A model generated the notes under the pieces. It did no database searches and was not told the DNA's origin. It saw only the letters and a list, made by a program, of their open reading frames with translations. Made by a program: the position numbers and the translations under genes. A stretch of DNA of 64,000 nt from Flavobacteriaceae bacterium (GTDB lineage Bacteria > Bacteroidota > Bacteroidia > Flavobacteriales > Flavobacteriaceae): assembly GCA_024640565.1 (NCBI GenBank), contig JAHEET010000005.1, positions 124,001-188,000 of the forward strand, in the 5' to 3' direction. Of the stretch, positions 49,013 through 57,457 are shown one piece after another; the first letter of the stretch is position 1; every line of letters starts with the position of its first letter.

Positions 49013-50316
49013 TTTACAACAAAAGAACTACCTGGTTCAACACCAGCAGTAAAAATCATTTTCTTGTTGGGTGCATTTCCTTTGTAAGTTCGAATGTATT
49101 TTTTTGCCAAAACACTGATACTTGGATCTACCGCAGCTGCTTTTCTTGCTTTGTCTAGAGCGGCTACATAAGTCATTCTTTTTTCAAATTCTCCATTCCC
49201 ACACTGGTTTACACTTGACGCATACAAGGTGGCAATTAACAAATACGCTTTTCCTAGGTTTGGATTGAATCTTAATGCTTCTCTTGCCAAACTTCTTGCC
49301 TTTAACTTTTGTCCTTTTTTTGAAGCATATTGTGCAAACTTTAACTTGAAATTTGCTTTCTTAATTGGATCTAGCTCTAAGTCGAATGCTTTTTGACGCA
49401 TTTGATCAGCACCAGCGTTGTCGCCATTTTTTTCTAAAACAACAGCCACAAAAGAATACGAGTCTGATGATGGAGAGGCTTCTGCATAGGCTCTTGCAAG
49501 CTTTTCATATAAAGGATCTTCTGTACATTCTTTTTTATACATTCTACTCACGGCTCTTTTTAACCATGCAGCATTGGATTTGTTCATTTCAAAATCTCTC
49601 GTATACAAAGGAATCAATCTTTCACAGGTAGATAATGTGATGATCATATTATCCAACCCTGCTTCTACTTGCCCTAAAGCTTTCGAATTTACAGAATACA
49701 TTCGTAATTGTTTCTTCTCTGATTTATCTAAAGCAACACTATCAGATATTTTCTTATACAAGGGGGCTAATTTTTTTGCATAGCCTTCCAATTTGTCTCC
49801 TACAGACTCTACAACATCATCGTATGTATCGAATACTTTTTGAGGGTTGGTTTCTTTGTTTCTATCGGTCATTCCTTGAAAATACTTGTACAAGTTCTTC
49901 ACACCCATTTTAGTTGGGTCAATATTGTATGCTTTCTCTAAGATTGAAAAAATAACGTCTGCATCTGCTAATTTGTTTTTAGACAAATAGGTAGCATAAT
50001 CACTATGTACTTTTGCAGGGTTCTCTTTTGGGAAATATTGCAATCTTTGCTCATATACTCTTTTTGCTAACGCTGGATCTTTTAAAACATCCTCGGCCAT
50101 ATTTGCACCATACTTGTAGATATTTACAGATAAATCTTGGCAATTGTCCATTAAATAATTCCAATTTACAAGAGCATCCTGATACTTTTTTGACTTGTAA
50201 TCTCCTTTAAAAAGATTGTATTTAATTTTACATTCTCTTTCCGCATCTTCCTGCGCATTTGTTTTTGCTGTTGTCATAAATAACATTGCAGCTAATAAAA
50301 ACGTAACTTTCTTCAT
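48976..50316 (-). CDS. Tetratricopeptide repeat protein, secreted
   Basis: MKKVTFLLAAMLFMTTAKTNAQ signal peptide; TPR-like NPNLGKAYLLIATLYASSVNQCG. Confidence 0.87.
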   Translation of the reverse strand: MKKVTFLLAAMLFMTTAKTNAQEDAERECKIKYNLFKGDYKSKKYQDALVNWNYLMDNCQDLSVNIYKYGANMAEDVLKDPALAKRVYEQRLQYFPKENPAKVHSDYATYLSKNKLADADVIFSILEKAYNIDPTKMGVKNLYKYFQGMTDRNKETNPQKVFDTYDDVVESVGDKLEGYAKKLAPLYKKISDSVALDKSEKKQLRMYSVNSKALGQVEAGLDNMIITLSTCERLIPLYTRDFEMNKSNAAWLKRAVSRMYKKECTEDPLYEKLARAYAEASPSSDSYSFVAVVLEKNGDNAGADQMRQKAFDLELDPIKKANFKLKFAQYASKKGQKLKARSLAREALRFNPNLGKAYLLIATLYASSVNQCGNGEFEKRMTYVAALDKARKAAAVDPSISVLAKKYIRTYKGNAPNKKMIFTAGVEPGSSFVVKCWIGESVSVPK

Positions 50317-50332
50317 TCTAATATAGTTTTTG

Positions 50333-51634
50333 TTAATCAATTCTTCTTTTCTGAAACCAGGCTTGTCTTCCCACCGCATTCAAGGACAGTCCAATTCTTA
50401 CATTAAAATAATTCTCTTGAATTAAGTTGTTGGTGGTGGATCCTTTTTTTCCAAACTCAAAGCCTAAATTTAGATTGGAAAGTTTTCTTCCCATTGGCAA
50501 CCCTAAACCAAAAGACATGCCAAAGTCATTTACCTTCGTAAAATTAGTCCCTAACGCTGATCCGTCTATAGACAGTCCGGTATTTTCATAACGCATTCCT
50601 GCTCTGTAGGTAACACGGTCCCAATAACTAGAAATCGATGTTGCTTTGGGAGTATAATACCCTCCAAGTGAAATCCGATCAGAGGCATCGTACCTAAAAG
50701 TGTTTCCGGTTCTATTTAAAAATCCTGAGGTTTGTATTGCATTTTGGCTTTCATATTCAAATCCTGCATGCCATTTGTCTAATTTCCCAATTCCAAATCC
50801 AAAAATTGTTTGAACTGGTAAATTGTATTTTCCTTCAATGGTGGCCACTTCTTGTTCATCTCTTATAATCTCCGCTCCATTTACGGTCGTAGAAAGTGTA
50901 TAAAAACGTTCGGTTCCTTCTACCTCCAATTCACTTCCAAATCTAAACGTACTTCCCAAATTTAGAGTTAAATCATTCTTTAGTTTGGTCGTGTACTGCG
51001 CTCCTAATTTCACATTTCCTCCTCGAATTGTTGAAGTTTCATTGTACCGCGTCGCATATATCACATTTGCAATTTGGTTTGAAAGGATGTTCTCTGTACT
51101 TCCAAAACTAAAATCTGCTTCTATTCCTACTGAAAGTCCTTTGTATACTTTCATACCAAAACTTCCATAAATTCTGTTAATACCTCCAGTACCTGAAAAA
51201 ATTGAAATTTCTGTTGGATCGCCATCACTATTAAGCGTGGTATTTGATAAAGAATACCCTACAGAAGACAAGGGCTGCATTCCTAGAGAAAAACCTGCTT
51301 TTTCACCAATAGGAAAAGCCAATGCAAAATAACTTAAGCTGGTAGCATTTACTGTCTGAGAGGCCTCATTGGTCTTCACCGTCAAATCTTTACTTAACAA
51401 ACCGAAAGAATACGTTGTGAACCTTAAATCTGAATAAGCAGCAGGATTGGTAAAGTTTAAATATTGTGAACTGTTAAAAGCTACGCCAATACCTCCCATG
51501 CTTGCCTGTTCTATTGTTCTTGAACTAAATTCTTCTCCAATACCAAAAAAAGAATATGGGGAAGAAGTGGTTCTTTGACCGAGAGCGATGCTTGAACTTA
51601 TTAATAGAAATACAGTTAGATATTTTTGAATCAT
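50333..51634 (-). CDS. Outer membrane beta-barrel protein (FadL/PorV-like)
   Basis: Signal peptide plus alternating amphipathic strands; SIALGQRTTSSPYSFFGIGEEFSSRTIEQASMGGIGVAF. Confidence 0.8.
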   Translation of the reverse strand: MIQKYLTVFLLISSSIALGQRTTSSPYSFFGIGEEFSSRTIEQASMGGIGVAFNSSQYLNFTNPAAYSDLRFTTYSFGLLSKDLTVKTNEASQTVNATSLSYFALAFPIGEKAGFSLGMQPLSSVGYSLSNTTLNSDGDPTEISIFSGTGGINRIYGSFGMKVYKGLSVGIEADFSFGSTENILSNQIANVIYATRYNETSTIRGGNVKLGAQYTTKLKNDLTLNLGSTFRFGSELEVEGTERFYTLSTTVNGAEIIRDEQEVATIEGKYNLPVQTIFGFGIGKLDKWHAGFEYESQNAIQTSGFLNRTGNTFRYDASDRISLGGYYTPKATSISSYWDRVTYRAGMRYENTGLSIDGSALGTNFTKVNDFGMSFGLGLPMGRKLSNLNLGFEFGKKGSTTNNLIQENYFNVRIGLSLNAVGRQAWFQKRRID

Positions 51635-52359
51635 TTGCTTTTGTTAAAAATCAATATTTCATTCAATCCGTGAAGGAGAAAATTTTGATTCGCAAATATG
51701 CTACTTTTTAATTGCTTTGACAAGAAATTTGCATCTCCTCCTGTTAAAACTACTGTTAAATCTAAAAATTTCGTGTCATAACGAGAAATTACCCCTTCAA
51801 TTTCAGAAAGAAGCCCATTTACAACGCCAGCATGAATGCTTTCATTTGTTGAATTTCCAATAAAGTCGATGGGAGCTTGTACTTCTAGTGAGGGCAATTT
51901 TGCAGTGAATTGATGTAGGGAAGCATAACGCATTTTTAAGCCCGGAGAAATGGCACCTCCAAGATAAGTGGCCTCTTTATCAATAAAATCATACGTAAGA
52001 CAGGTTCCAGCATCAATGACCAAAACATTTTTCTGAGGGAATTTTTTTTGAGCAGCAACCATCAAAGCTATGCGGTCAACCCCCAGAGTAAGCGGTGTTT
52101 CATAGGTATTGGTATAAGGCACTTCCATTTGTGATGAAACTACCGAAAAAGGGACAATTTTACAGAGCTTTTGGAGTTCAATTTTCGGAATTAAAGCCAC
52201 TGAAGAAAGAATTCCATGGGCAATTGTATATTTTTTTAAAATTTCTGTGATTTTGGAAAGCAGTTCTTTTGTATCAAAAACAAACAGTTCTATAAGTTTA
52301 TCTTCTTCAAAAACAGCAGCTTTCACTCTTGTATTCCCAACATCTATACTTAAATTCAC
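51631..52359 (-). CDS. coaX: Type III pantothenate kinase (GTG start)
   Basis: VNLSIDVGNTRVKAAVFE, NVLVIDAGTCLTYDFID, YLGGAISPGLKMRY, VVLTGGDANFL. Confidence 0.94.
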   Translation of the reverse strand: MNLSIDVGNTRVKAAVFEEDKLIELFVFDTKELLSKITEILKKYTIAHGILSSVALIPKIELQKLCKIVPFSVVSSQMEVPYTNTYETPLTLGVDRIALMVAAQKKFPQKNVLVIDAGTCLTYDFIDKEATYLGGAISPGLKMRYASLHQFTAKLPSLEVQAPIDFIGNSTNESIHAGVVNGLLSEIEGVISRYDTKFLDLTVVLTGGDANFLSKQLKSSIFANQNFLLHGLNEILIFNKSK

Positions 52360-52434
52360 AATTGGCTTTTTTATGAATTTCAAAAATACAATAGATTTTT
52401 TTAAATTTTCCTTAGTAGATGTGAAAAAACATAT

Positions 52435-52442
52435 TATATTTG
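52435..52442 (+). promoter_or_regulatory. Putative -7 box for tRNA-Phe
   Basis: TATATTTG 16 nt upstream of the tRNA. Confidence 0.6.
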
Positions 52443-52458
52443 CCACCGCTAAGGCAAT

Positions 52459-52531
52459 GGTACCTTAGCTCAGTTGGTAGAGCAAAGGACTGAAAATCCT
52501 TGTGTCCCTGGTTCGATTCCTGGAGGTACCA
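52459..52531 (+). tRNA. tRNA-Phe(GAA)
   Basis: Acceptor GGTACCT/AGGTACC, anticodon arm AAGGA-CTGAAAA-TCCTT, T-arm CCTGG-TTCGATT-CCTGG. Confidence 0.96.
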
Positions 52532-52540
52532 CAAAATTAT

Positions 52541-52579
52541 CCCGTAACTCATTTACAAACAATGAATTACGGGTTTTTT
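52541..52579. terminator. Intrinsic terminator after tRNA-Phe
   Basis: CCCGTAAcTCATT TACAAAC AATGAATTACGGG TTTTTT. Confidence 0.85.
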
Positions 52580-52682
52580 GGTTTTTAGGGTTGCTCCAAA
52601 GGTTGCTCGGGAGGTATAAAAAGATAACGGTAAAGGGGTTATACTATAACACCTAAAGTTTAGTTATTAATAACTTAAGTAA

Positions 52683-52848
52683 CCTATTAAACAACGAATT
52701 AAACATTGTGAAGTGTGTAAAGTAGATTTTTCTTCGATATATAGAGTACAATATAAAAACCTAAAGAATGTTTGTTTGTAAAGAGTGTCTTGTAGAAGTT
52801 AAAAAGGAAAATACTAACTTAACACATGGAGGTACTTGGAAACTTTAA
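52683..52848 (+). pseudogene. Remnant of a small CxxC zinc-finger-like protein gene (frameshifted)
   Basis: PIKQRIKHCEVCKVDFSSIYRVQYKNLK // RMFVCKECLVEVKKENTNLTHGGTWKL* in two frames; paired CxxC motifs. Confidence 0.5.
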
Positions 52849-52860
52849 TAGACTTCTTAA

Positions 52861-52911
52861 AAATTAAATTAGTTTAAAACTTGATGCTTAATTTTAGCAG
52901 ATGCGACAGAA
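52861..52911 (+). repeat. Solo right-end remnant of an IS6-family element (same sequence as the end of the full copy)
   Basis: AAATTAAATTAGTTTAAAACTTGATGCTTAATTTTAGCAGATGCGACAGAA identical to 56325-56375 (51 nt). Confidence 0.88.
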
Positions 52912-52941
52912 TCAGAGTATTCTTTAGTAACATATCTTAAA

Positions 52942-52980
52942 AAAAGGCACAATTTATTTTGTAATAAATTTGTGCCTTTT
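52942..52980. terminator. Intrinsic terminator for the leftward T9SS/peptide gene pair
   Basis: AAAAGGCACAAATTTATTACAAAATAAATTGTGCCTTTTTTT on - strand. Confidence 0.88.
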
Positions 52981-53000
52981 CATTTATATAAATATTATTA

Positions 53001-53183
53001 TTATCTAAAGCCTGAACCTGGATCTTCTGGGCTTTGTGCCTGAGCTTTCTGTGGGTTTAATATCATATATGTACCTAATGCAGTTAATGCTGCGTATTTC
53101 CCATAAGATCCAATCTTCTTGACAGCCTCTTTACGTGTGATATCTTCTGGTTTTTTTTGAATGTTTTTAATATTTTTATTCAT
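53001..53183 (-). CDS. 60-aa preprotein with export signal and short proline/glycine-rich tail
   Basis: MNKNIKNIQKKPEDITRKEAVKKIGSYGKYAALTALGTYMILNPQKAQAQSPEDPGSGFR; hydrophobic core then AQA|Q cleavage-like site. Confidence 0.8.
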   Translation of the reverse strand: MNKNIKNIQKKPEDITRKEAVKKIGSYGKYAALTALGTYMILNPQKAQAQSPEDPGSGFR

Positions 53184-53219
53184 GATGTTTTGTTTTGTTG
53201 ATTAATTAAGTGCAGATTA

Positions 53220-55448
53220 TTATAAAACTATCTTTTTGTTTAGTTTTCCGTTTTCTGTTTCTAGTTGAACAATATAAACTCCTTTAGATAAGTTTGGTAA
53301 AGAAATCTCTTTAACTCCTGTTGTGTTGAAGTTTGAAGTCATTACTTGTTTTCCTAAAATGTTGAATAATTTTACACCTGCTCTTCCTTCTGATAATCCA
53401 ACAATTCTTAACGTTGAAGCATTAGATTTATAAATACTTATACTATTTAACAATTCTGTATCTGTAACTAAAGCACTAGATTTAGCATGTAAGTAAAAAC
53501 GACCATCTGTGGAAGTTTCTGAAACTGCAGTAGTATATTCTGCACCTACTTCATCTAATCTAATAAATATACTGTTTAATCTATCTTCTAAAAATACTTT
53601 ATAACTAGAAGGTACATTTAAAGCTTCTGTAGTAAATGTAATCTGAGAATCTGCTTCGGCAGTAACACCAACTGGAATAACCATATCTTCATAATTCTCA
53701 TTTGGTAATGATTGTATCGCTAGTTTTTCACCAGAACCACCTGACACTAAACCTGTATAAACTTCTAATTCAGAAGAATAACCGCTAAATATATTACTAT
53801 CGTAACCATTATCAAAAGATGCTGTTTTACCATCTATATATCTAATTGAAGTTTTTCGATTTAGTTTTCCACTTGCAATAGATAAATCTATTTCGAATCT
53901 ACTATTTGTAGTTTTTAAGAAATTATCACTATTAGACGTGTGGGTCTGCATTGCTTCAGTAAAACTTAAATTACCATCAGAAGTAGCTTTTACAAAAAAC
54001 CCTTGTAGTGGATTTATATGATATGCACCATCAGATTGATTTTTAGTAATCCAAGCTGAATTAGTAGAATCCCAAAGCCAAATAGTACCATCTATTAGCG
54101 ATGAATTTACAGTTAAAACGTTATTGGTATTGTCTGCTGTTAAATTTCCATACAAATACGTTGGATAAGGATTACCTACTAAATTATACCCATTACCACC
54201 TGTAGAAATCCCAATAGTTACATCACCAGCATGTAAATCCCCCATGAAAACCACATCAGATCTTCCAGTATCATTTGATTTGGTGGCCCATCCTTTTCCA
54301 CTTCCCCATATAGAAGATGTATCGTCGAAATTACCATTACTATCGGCATCTGGATTCGATATGTATGTGTATTTTAAACCACTTGCATTTGCGTCATTAT
54401 AATCTCCAAAAGCAAGTCTATCTGGACTGGTAGCTTCAACGGTTTTATTCCTTGAATCATCGAATGTTTTGAACTGTCTTGAATTACTTAAACCCGCTGA
54501 AACTAAAGTCCATTTATCATCTTCCAATCTTTTAACGATTGTTGTTTTTTTACCTGATGTATAGTTTCCACCAAATATTACAGTTGGGAAACTTCCATTC
54601 TGATTATAAATAATCATCCCGTCATCAGATTTACCAAGAGTAATATCATTGATAACTGTTAGTGTATTATTTTGTCTTAAATCAAGATCTTTACCACTAT
54701 CAATGGTTATCGACTTTGCTTCAGCTGCACCCATACTTGTAGGTATTTCTAAGTTGTGTGATATCACAATATCATATTCTGTAGTAGGTATTGTACTAGG
54801 TGTATTTGCAACTGTACCAGATACAGCCCATACAGTCGGATCATTCCAAAATCCATTTTTAGTTGATGTCATAGTAGGAGGTGTAGGTGCAGTTGATGCA
54901 GCTACTATAACATTATCTAAATCAAGATTTGCTGAGGCAGCATTTGTAAATGTAATATAATTAATACCGGTAGTTAAAGCAACCCCTGTCACTGTTTGAG
55001 TAGAATAACTAGAAGCTGTAGCAGTTCCCGTTCCAGAAGCATCATTCCTAATCATCGTAAATGAAGCTAATGTAGAAGAATTACCTCCAGTAGCATCTGT
55101 AGAATTAATTGATATTGTATTATCGTTTGAATCCTTATAATAAGTAAATGTAAAATCATAATTCCCGTCTGCTGTAACAGTTACATTATTAATTATCGTA
55201 CCATTTACACCAGCTCCACTATCACTATCAGCAGCAGTAGGTCTAATTTGGGTTTTTCTCCAATTATCAACTATGTTATTAGTGCCTCCATTCCCAGACC
55301 CGACTATATTTCGGTCATAATGATTATTATTTTGTGAAAGATCACCTGTTTCAACTTGAATAGTTCCTGGCAATGATGTTTGACTATAAATTGCGGAACC
55401 ACTTATAAGCATTGTAGCCATAAATAATTTTGGTAAATTTTTTATCAT
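53220..55448 (-). CDS. Large secreted T9SS-sorted surface protein (742 aa)
   Basis: Signal peptide LFMATMLISGSAIYSQ; C-term LRIVGLSEGRAGVKLFNILGKQVMTSNFNTTGVKEISLPNLSKGVYIVQLETENGKLNKKIVL. Confidence 0.9.
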   Translation of the reverse strand: MIKNLPKLFMATMLISGSAIYSQTSLPGTIQVETGDLSQNNNHYDRNIVGSGNGGTNNIVDNWRKTQIRPTAADSDSGAGVNGTIINNVTVTADGNYDFTFTYYKDSNDNTISINSTDATGGNSSTLASFTMIRNDASGTGTATASSYSTQTVTGVALTTGINYITFTNAASANLDLDNVIVAASTAPTPPTMTSTKNGFWNDPTVWAVSGTVANTPSTIPTTEYDIVISHNLEIPTSMGAAEAKSITIDSGKDLDLRQNNTLTVINDITLGKSDDGMIIYNQNGSFPTVIFGGNYTSGKKTTIVKRLEDDKWTLVSAGLSNSRQFKTFDDSRNKTVEATSPDRLAFGDYNDANASGLKYTYISNPDADSNGNFDDTSSIWGSGKGWATKSNDTGRSDVVFMGDLHAGDVTIGISTGGNGYNLVGNPYPTYLYGNLTADNTNNVLTVNSSLIDGTIWLWDSTNSAWITKNQSDGAYHINPLQGFFVKATSDGNLSFTEAMQTHTSNSDNFLKTTNSRFEIDLSIASGKLNRKTSIRYIDGKTASFDNGYDSNIFSGYSSELEVYTGLVSGGSGEKLAIQSLPNENYEDMVIPVGVTAEADSQITFTTEALNVPSSYKVFLEDRLNSIFIRLDEVGAEYTTAVSETSTDGRFYLHAKSSALVTDTELLNSISIYKSNASTLRIVGLSEGRAGVKLFNILGKQVMTSNFNTTGVKEISLPNLSKGVYIVQLETENGKLNKKIVL

Positions 55449-55528
55449 AATTATTAGTTTTAATAAATTCTATAACACTATATTAAAAACATAATTTTAC
55501 TGAAGTATCCTGCTCTATACTGTTATTA

Positions 55529-55570
55529 GGTAAAAAGGTATAGAAACAAGGTAAAATAGTATAGAAAAAA
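55529..55570. promoter_or_regulatory. 21-bp imperfect tandem direct repeat upstream of the T9SS gene
   Basis: GGTAAAAAGGTATAGAAACAA / GGTAAAATAGTATAGAAAAAA (18/21 identical). Confidence 0.55.
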
Positions 55571-55600
55571 GTAATTAATTTTGTTGGAGTGTAATTATTT

Positions 55601-56377
55601 GGTTCTGTCGCATCTAATGTAATGAAAAATTTTATTTTTTATATTTACAACAAAAAAGATGTTCAAAAGGTCACTGTTTTTCTAAAGCAATCATATTACA
55701 AGCTGTTTACTTCAAATTAAGGTTTAGTCATAGTTATAGGGATGTAGAAGAACTTTTATCTATCAGAGGAGTCAAAGTTGATCATGCTACTATTCAACGT
55801 TGGGTATTCAAATTCACACCCCTTGTAGAACAACAATTCAGAAAGAGAAAAAAAATTAGTTGGAAAAAGGTGGAGACTAGATGAAACCTATATTAAGGTA
55901 AAGGGTGAGTGGAGATATTTATACAGAGCAGTTGATAAAGAAGGGGATACTGTAGACTTTTTGTTAACTAAAAGAAGACACCGTATATCTGCACAGAAAT
56001 TTTTAATCAAAGCCATAGAGAATAATGTTAATCCAGAACTTATAAACATCGATAAGAGTGGGTCGAATAAAGCTGCGATAAAACTATACAATCGAAGAAA
56101 CTATTCAAACATAAAAATAAGGCAATGCAAATACCTCAATAATATTGTAGAACAAGACCATCGAATGATAAAGTGGCGTATTATGCTAGGTCTAGGTTTT
56201 AAAGAATTTGAATCAGCAAAGAGAACCATATCAGGAATAGAAGTAGTTAGAATGATAAAGAAAAATCAACTGGTGAACCCTGAAATTTCAACCTACAAAT
56301 CATTTATATCATTAGCTTCTTGATAAATTAAATTAGTTTAAAACTTGATGCTTAATTTTAGCAGATGCGACAGAACC
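55601..56377 (+). mobile_element. IS6-family insertion sequence, 777 bp, 15-bp perfect terminal inverted repeats, degenerate transposase
   Basis: GGTTCTGTCGCATCT ... AGATGCGACAGAACC; internal IS6-type DDE transposase sequence. Confidence 0.9.
55660..56323 (+). pseudogene. IS6-family transposase, two frameshifts
   Basis: MFK//GHCFSKAIILQAVYFKLRFSHSYRDVEELLSIRGVKVDHATIQRWVFKFTPLVEQQFRKRKKISWK//RWRLDETYIKVKGEWRYLYRAVDKEGDTVDFLLTKRRHRIS...NNIVEQDHRMIKWR...FISLAS*. Confidence 0.9.
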
Positions 56378-56440
56378 CATAACAATTATACTGTTATATT
56401 ACACACCTAAAAATAAAAAATCCTCTTTTTTTATTAGAGT

Positions 56441-57334
56441 TTATTTAATATTGAAATCCAAATTCCAAATTATCGAATATAATTTTTGTGGCTCTAAAAT
56501 TTGCAAGCCTATATTATTATTGTAACTATTTGAAATTCCTGTCATTGGTTCTATAGCAATAACAGGTAAGTCTTTTGGAACAAATAATTGTAAAAAGTTT
56601 TCTTTTACATTACTCTTAATTTGTATCTGATATTTAGGTGTAGAAAATGACACTTTGTTATCTTCTAAAAAAAAGCAATCATCTAACTGTTTGTTATCTA
56701 TTGTAAAAATTTCATCAGTTTTAAAGTTTATAATTTCTTTTGTAATTAAATTTTCATCAAAAACTACTTTTTTATTACTCTTAAATTTTATTACACTTCT
56801 AAATAAATCATCGCTGAAAAAATAAGGGTGCCAGCCTAAAGTAAAAGGAAAAGGACGTTTGTCTATATTTTTAAGGTCAACTTTTAATTGCAAGCTATTC
56901 TCAAATAAAGTATAGGTAAATGATATAAAGTATTTAAAAGGGAACCCTTGACTATGCTTCTTACCTAAATAATTTAAAGTCACAGAACATTTTTTTTTGT
57001 GAGTTTCATATTCAAATAATTTAAACTTTTTATCATATACAATCCCATGTAAAGCATTAATATTATTATCGTTTTTTTTCAATTGAAATTCTTCTTCTAA
57101 AAAAGTATACTTGCCGTCTTTAATTCTACTTGCAAATGGAAATAAAACTGAAGAAGCATATGAAATACCATAGTCAAAATTAGGAATATCTTTAATTATA
57201 AAAACATTGTTACATTTTAATTCTTCTAGCCTACCTCCTTCATTCAAAGAAATTTTTACGCAAGTTGATTTGTCTGAATTTTGTAAAACAATATAAGGCA
57301 AATTGTTTTCAGTTATATTATTAATATGAAACAT
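56441..57334 (-). CDS. Aldose 1-epimerase (galactose mutarotase-like)
   Basis: SSVLFPFASRIKDGKYTF, NALHGIVYDKKF, FTLGWHPYFF. Confidence 0.88.
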   Translation of the reverse strand: MFHINNITENNLPYIVLQNSDKSTCVKISLNEGGRLEELKCNNVFIIKDIPNFDYGISYASSVLFPFASRIKDGKYTFLEEEFQLKKNDNNINALHGIVYDKKFKLFEYETHKKKCSVTLNYLGKKHSQGFPFKYFISFTYTLFENSLQLKVDLKNIDKRPFPFTLGWHPYFFSDDLFRSVIKFKSNKKVVFDENLITKEIINFKTDEIFTIDNKQLDDCFFLEDNKVSFSTPKYQIQIKSNVKENFLQLFVPKDLPVIAIEPMTGISNSYNNNIGLQILEPQKLYSIIWNLDFNIK

Positions 57335-57457
57335 TATATAGATTTAAAAAATTAGTTCACTTGAACTTACTGTTAAATATCATTTGTACCAAGTTTATCT
57401 ATCCATTTAAAGTGTAGAATAAATAGGATATTTTTTTCTTCTACATTTTCTCTTCCT

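Noticed and set aside
52474-52656. 60-aa ORF on + strand overlapping tRNA-Phe
   Set aside because: Its first third is the tRNA itself (MVEQRTENPCVPGSIPGGTTK is a classic tRNA translation artefact) and the rest crosses the terminator hairpin.
52580-52660. Possible integrase remnant or attachment site downstream of tRNA-Phe (GGGTTGCTCCAAAGGTTGCTCGGG...)
   Set aside because: No convincing integrase motif and no repeat of the tRNA 3' end found in the window; a tyrosine-recombinase island cannot be supported from sequence alone.
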